In this document: positions 61,729 to 64,000 of the stretch, piece by piece | Layout of the letters: every line of letters starts with the position of its first letter | How positions within the stretch are numbered: position 1 is the stretch's first letter | DNA from: MKSF01 sp037190225 | GTDB lineage: Bacteria; Bacteroidota; Bacteroidia; Chitinophagales; Chitinophagaceae | Assembly (NCBI GenBank): GCA_037190225.1 | Contig: JBBCJL010000019.1 | Coordinates: 32,245-96,244 of the forward strand | Length of the DNA stretch: 64,000 nucleotides | Reading direction: 5' to 3' | Notes under the pieces: generated by a model | What the model saw: the letters and a program-made list of their open reading frames with translations, nothing else | What the model was told of the DNA's origin: nothing | The model's database searches: none | Translations under genes and position numbers: made by a program

Positions 61729-63633
61729 TTATGAAGCGATACCCGCTTCTTCCACGATGTCCTTTTCTATTACCAGGTTATCAATAATGAAATTCTGGCG
61801 TTGCGGCGTGTTCTTGCCCATATAATACTCCAGCAGCTTCTGGATCTGGCTGTCCTTGGACAGCAGTACCGGTACTTTGCGCATCTGTTCCCCGATGAAT
61901 GCCTCGAACTCTTTGGGAGATATCTCGCCCAAACCCTTGAACCGGGTTATTTCCGGTTTTCCTTTCAGCTCGGCAACGGCTCTCTGCTTTTCCTCTTCGT
62001 TATAGCAATAGATCGTTTTCTGCTTATTCCGCACCCGGAACAGCGGGGTTTCCAGGATATATATATGACCGTTTCTTACAAGGTCCGGGAAGAATTGCAG
62101 GAAGAAGGTCATGATCAGCAGGCGGATGTGCATACCGTCCACATCGGCATCCGTTGCGATGATGATATTATTATACCGCAGTCCGTCCAGGCCTTCTTCT
62201 ATATTCAGCGCATGCTGCAGGAGATTGAATTCTTCATTCTCATACACTATTTTCTTGGTAAGCCCGAAGCAGTTCAGGGGCTTGCCTCTCAGGCTGAATA
62301 CTGCCTGGGATTCCACATTGCGGCTGGTGGTGATGGAGCCGGATGCCGAATTTCCTTCAGTGATGAAAATGCTGGAAGCCATCATCTTTTCCTGGTACTC
62401 CTCTTTGTTCTTAGCGGGCGGCGCATCATTCAGGTGTATCCTGCAGTCCCGCAATTTTTTATTGTGCAGGTTGGCCTTCTTGGCTCTTTCATTGGCCAGC
62501 TTCCGGATGCCGGACAGCTCCTTGCGTTCTCTCTCGCTTTGCTCAATACGCTTTTTCAGCGCATCGGCCACATCTGCATTCTTATGCAGGTAATTGTCCA
62601 GCTCCTTAGACAGGAAATCCAGCACAAAGGACTTCATGGTAGGACCGCCTTCATATACATTCAGGGAGCCCAGCTTGGTCTTGGTCTGCGACTCGAAGAC
62701 GGGTTCCTGTACATTGACCGAAACGGCGGCGCAGATGCTCTGCCTGATATCGGCAGCCTCATAATCTTTCTTGTAAAAATCCCGGATCACCTTTACGAAT
62801 GCTTCTCTGAAAGCCTGCTGGTGCGTACCGCCCTGGGTCGTGTACTGGCCGTTGACGAACGAATAGATCTCTTCACCGTAATCGTTATTATGCGTGATCG
62901 CCACTTCAATATCTTCCCCTTTCATATGGATGATGGGGTAGCGGAGGGATTCGGCATTGATCTTATTGGTCAGCAGATCGAATAAGCCGTTTCTGGATAA
63001 ATACTTTTTATTGTTATAAATGATGGTCAGGCCTGCATTCAGGTAACAGTAATTCCATATCTGGTTGATGATATACTCATGGATGAAATGATAGTTCTTA
63101 AAGACCGTATCATCGGGCCGGAATACTACTTCCGTGCCGTTGGGCTGATCTGTTTTCTCTATTTTCCATTCCCGGGTGAGCTCTCCGCGTTCAAACTCGG
63201 CCATTTTTTTCTGCCCGTCTCTGTGCGAGGTCACACAGAAATAGCTGCTCAGGGCATTGACGGCCTTAGTACCCACACCATTCAGCCCTACGGATTTCTG
63301 GAAGGCTTTGCTGTCGTATTTGGCGCCGGTATTGATCTTGCTGACCACATCCACTACCTTTCCGAGCGGTATGCCGCGGCCATAATCCCTGACGGTCACC
63401 ACGCCTTCATCTACACTGATGTCTATCTGCCTGCCCACACCCATCCTGAACTCATCGATACTGTTATCCACCACCTCTTTCAGCAGTATATAGATACCAT
63501 CGTCCATGCTGCTGCCGTCACCAAGCTTACCGATATACATACCCGGCCGCAGGCGGATATGCTCCTTCCAGTCTAAGGTCCGGATGCTGTCATCCGTATA
63601 TTGTACTGCTGCGTTGCTAGTCAATTCACTCAT
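61729..63633 (-). CDS. parE: DNA topoisomerase IV subunit B
   Basis: A 634-aa ATPase subunit of a type IIA topoisomerase that unlinks daughter chromosomes. The GHKL ATPase is seen at LLKEVVDNSIDEF, DYGRGIPLGKV and VGLNGVGTKAVNALS. The transducer domain follows, then Toprim with EGNSASGS and DADVDGMHIRLL. DWKEHIRLRPGMYIG and the small size favour ParE over GyrB. The parC partner is not next to it: downstream is convergent dgt. Confidence 0.92.
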   Translation of the reverse strand: MSELTSNAAVQYTDDSIRTLDWKEHIRLRPGMYIGKLGDGSSMDDGIYILLKEVVDNSIDEFRMGVGRQIDISVDEGVVTVRDYGRGIPLGKVVDVVSKINTGAKYDSKAFQKSVGLNGVGTKAVNALSSYFCVTSHRDGQKKMAEFERGELTREWKIEKTDQPNGTEVVFRPDDTVFKNYHFIHEYIINQIWNYCYLNAGLTIIYNNKKYLSRNGLFDLLTNKINAESLRYPIIHMKGEDIEVAITHNNDYGEEIYSFVNGQYTTQGGTHQQAFREAFVKVIRDFYKKDYEAADIRQSICAAVSVNVQEPVFESQTKTKLGSLNVYEGGPTMKSFVLDFLSKELDNYLHKNADVADALKKRIEQSERERKELSGIRKLANERAKKANLHNKKLRDCRIHLNDAPPAKNKEEYQEKMMASSIFITEGNSASGSITTSRNVESQAVFSLRGKPLNCFGLTKKIVYENEEFNLLQHALNIEEGLDGLRYNNIIIATDADVDGMHIRLLIMTFFLQFFPDLVRNGHIYILETPLFRVRNKQKTIYCYNEEEKQRAVAELKGKPEITRFKGLGEISPKEFEAFIGEQMRKVPVLLSKDSQIQKLLEYYMGKNTPQRQNFIIDNLVIEKDIVEEAGIAS

Positions 63634-63661
63634 TTTATATCTGCTGTATTTTGGATTCCTG

Positions 63662-63669
63662 CAAATTTA
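63662..63669 (-). promoter_or_regulatory. Bacteroidota -7 element for parE
   Basis: TAAATTTG on the minus strand exactly matches TAnnTTTG, 28 nt before the start codon. Confidence 0.6.
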
Positions 63670-63811
63670 TGAAAAACCGCTAATACATTGTGGATTGCTT
63701 TCCGGAAGCAGGTAAACTCATTGTATTTTATCCCACCTGAGCCTGTTAAGATGTAGTCCTGGTTTTTTGGAAAAAAGGTGAAGTGTTAAAGAAAGGTTGT
63801 TGATTTCTTAA

Positions 63812-63819
63812 TACTTTTG
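63812..63819 (+). promoter_or_regulatory. Bacteroidota -7 element for the terminal gene
   Basis: TACTTTTG exactly matches TAnnTTTG. The implied 5' UTR to ATG 63907 is about 80 nt, long for this window. Confidence 0.6.
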
Positions 63820-63906
63820 CGTCCCGAATATAGCAGTGGTTTACCACTGGTGTAATAATAAAGAAACATTTAACTATCACATCAGCAGATAAGGAGGAGT
63901 ATAAAG

Positions 63907-64000
63907 ATGAGACAAGGACTACGACTTATAGCGGCATTGGCTGCATTACTCTATACCGGGGGCCTTTTCGGCCAGGGTATCGGTACGCCTGCGGACAACA
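63907..64000 (+). CDS. Secreted protein, N-terminal fragment (runs off window)
   Basis: 31 codons are visible. MRQGLRLIAALAALLYTGG followed by LFGQGIGTP is a classical signal peptide with likely cleavage after GQ or FGQ. An unusually good Shine-Dalgarno (AAGGAGG, 63891-63897) lies 9 nt before the ATG, uncommon in this phylum. It is likely an exported or surface protein; nothing more can be said from this fragment. Confidence 0.75.
   Translation, partial: MRQGLRLIAALAALLYTGGLFGQGIGTPADN

Overview
The window is a 64 kb piece of a Bacteroidota chromosome, most like the Chitinophagales/Chitinophagaceae (inference from gene content; no 16S rRNA is present). Signs are a short primary sigma factor without region 1.1, promoters with the Bacteroidota -7 element TAnnTTTG (about a dozen good matches, the best upstream of a tRNA-Ser), few Shine-Dalgarno sites, a MurF-alanine racemase fusion, M16 and START-like proteins, and moderate GC with AT-rich spacers. 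Most of the window is ordinary core chromosome.

Layout. 1-8.4 kb: 3' end of pyrE, recG, a secreted M16 protease, a YdbS/YdbT-like PH-domain pair and a small secreted protein. 8.5-14.4 kb: a complete tripartite RND efflux operon (adaptor lipoprotein, inner-membrane pump, outer-membrane factor), with a possible attenuator after the adaptor gene. 14.4-17 kb: rhomboid protease and a MurU-like nucleotidyltransferase, then a 0.65 kb non-coding tandem array of tiny hairpins. 17-24.8 kb: DoxX-like membrane protein, exonuclease, polyprenol-phosphate mannosyltransferase, RNase R, UbiA-like prenyltransferase, acyl-CoA carboxylase beta subunit. 24.9-31.5 kb: kynurenine 3-monooxygenase with a TPR protein, serine hydrolase, OmpH/Skp-like chaperone, DUF2339 protein, DoxX. 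31.7-42.7 kb: Tex, MurF-Alr fusion, SpoU methyltransferase, YHS lipoprotein, RibD, YigZ, then a minus-strand operon of MATE exporter, HAD phosphatase and polysaccharide deacetylase. 42.8-47 kb: QueD/PTPS-FolE pair, a methyltransferase, tRNA-Ser(UGA), an orphan two-TM protein and a DUF2795 protein in gene-poor DNA with dispersed repeats. 47.1-50.9 kb: heme import and use operon (binding protein, permease, ATPase, HemS-like factor). 51-64 kb: AnmK, primary sigma factor, START-like protein, LptF/G permease, DUF58 protein, MscS channel, FabG-ExoIII-dGTPase operon, topoisomerase IV subunit B, and the start of a secreted protein running off the window.

Cell-wall metabolism recurs (MurF-Alr, AnmK, MurU-like), but the AmgK kinase expected beside MurU is not here. 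I found no phage, CRISPR array, transposase or obvious defence island. The parts least explained by known genes are the hairpin array at 16012-16670, the roughly 115-bp dispersed repeat at 31535 and 44056 with a decayed copy at 46101, and a terminator at 46778 with no annotated gene in front of it.
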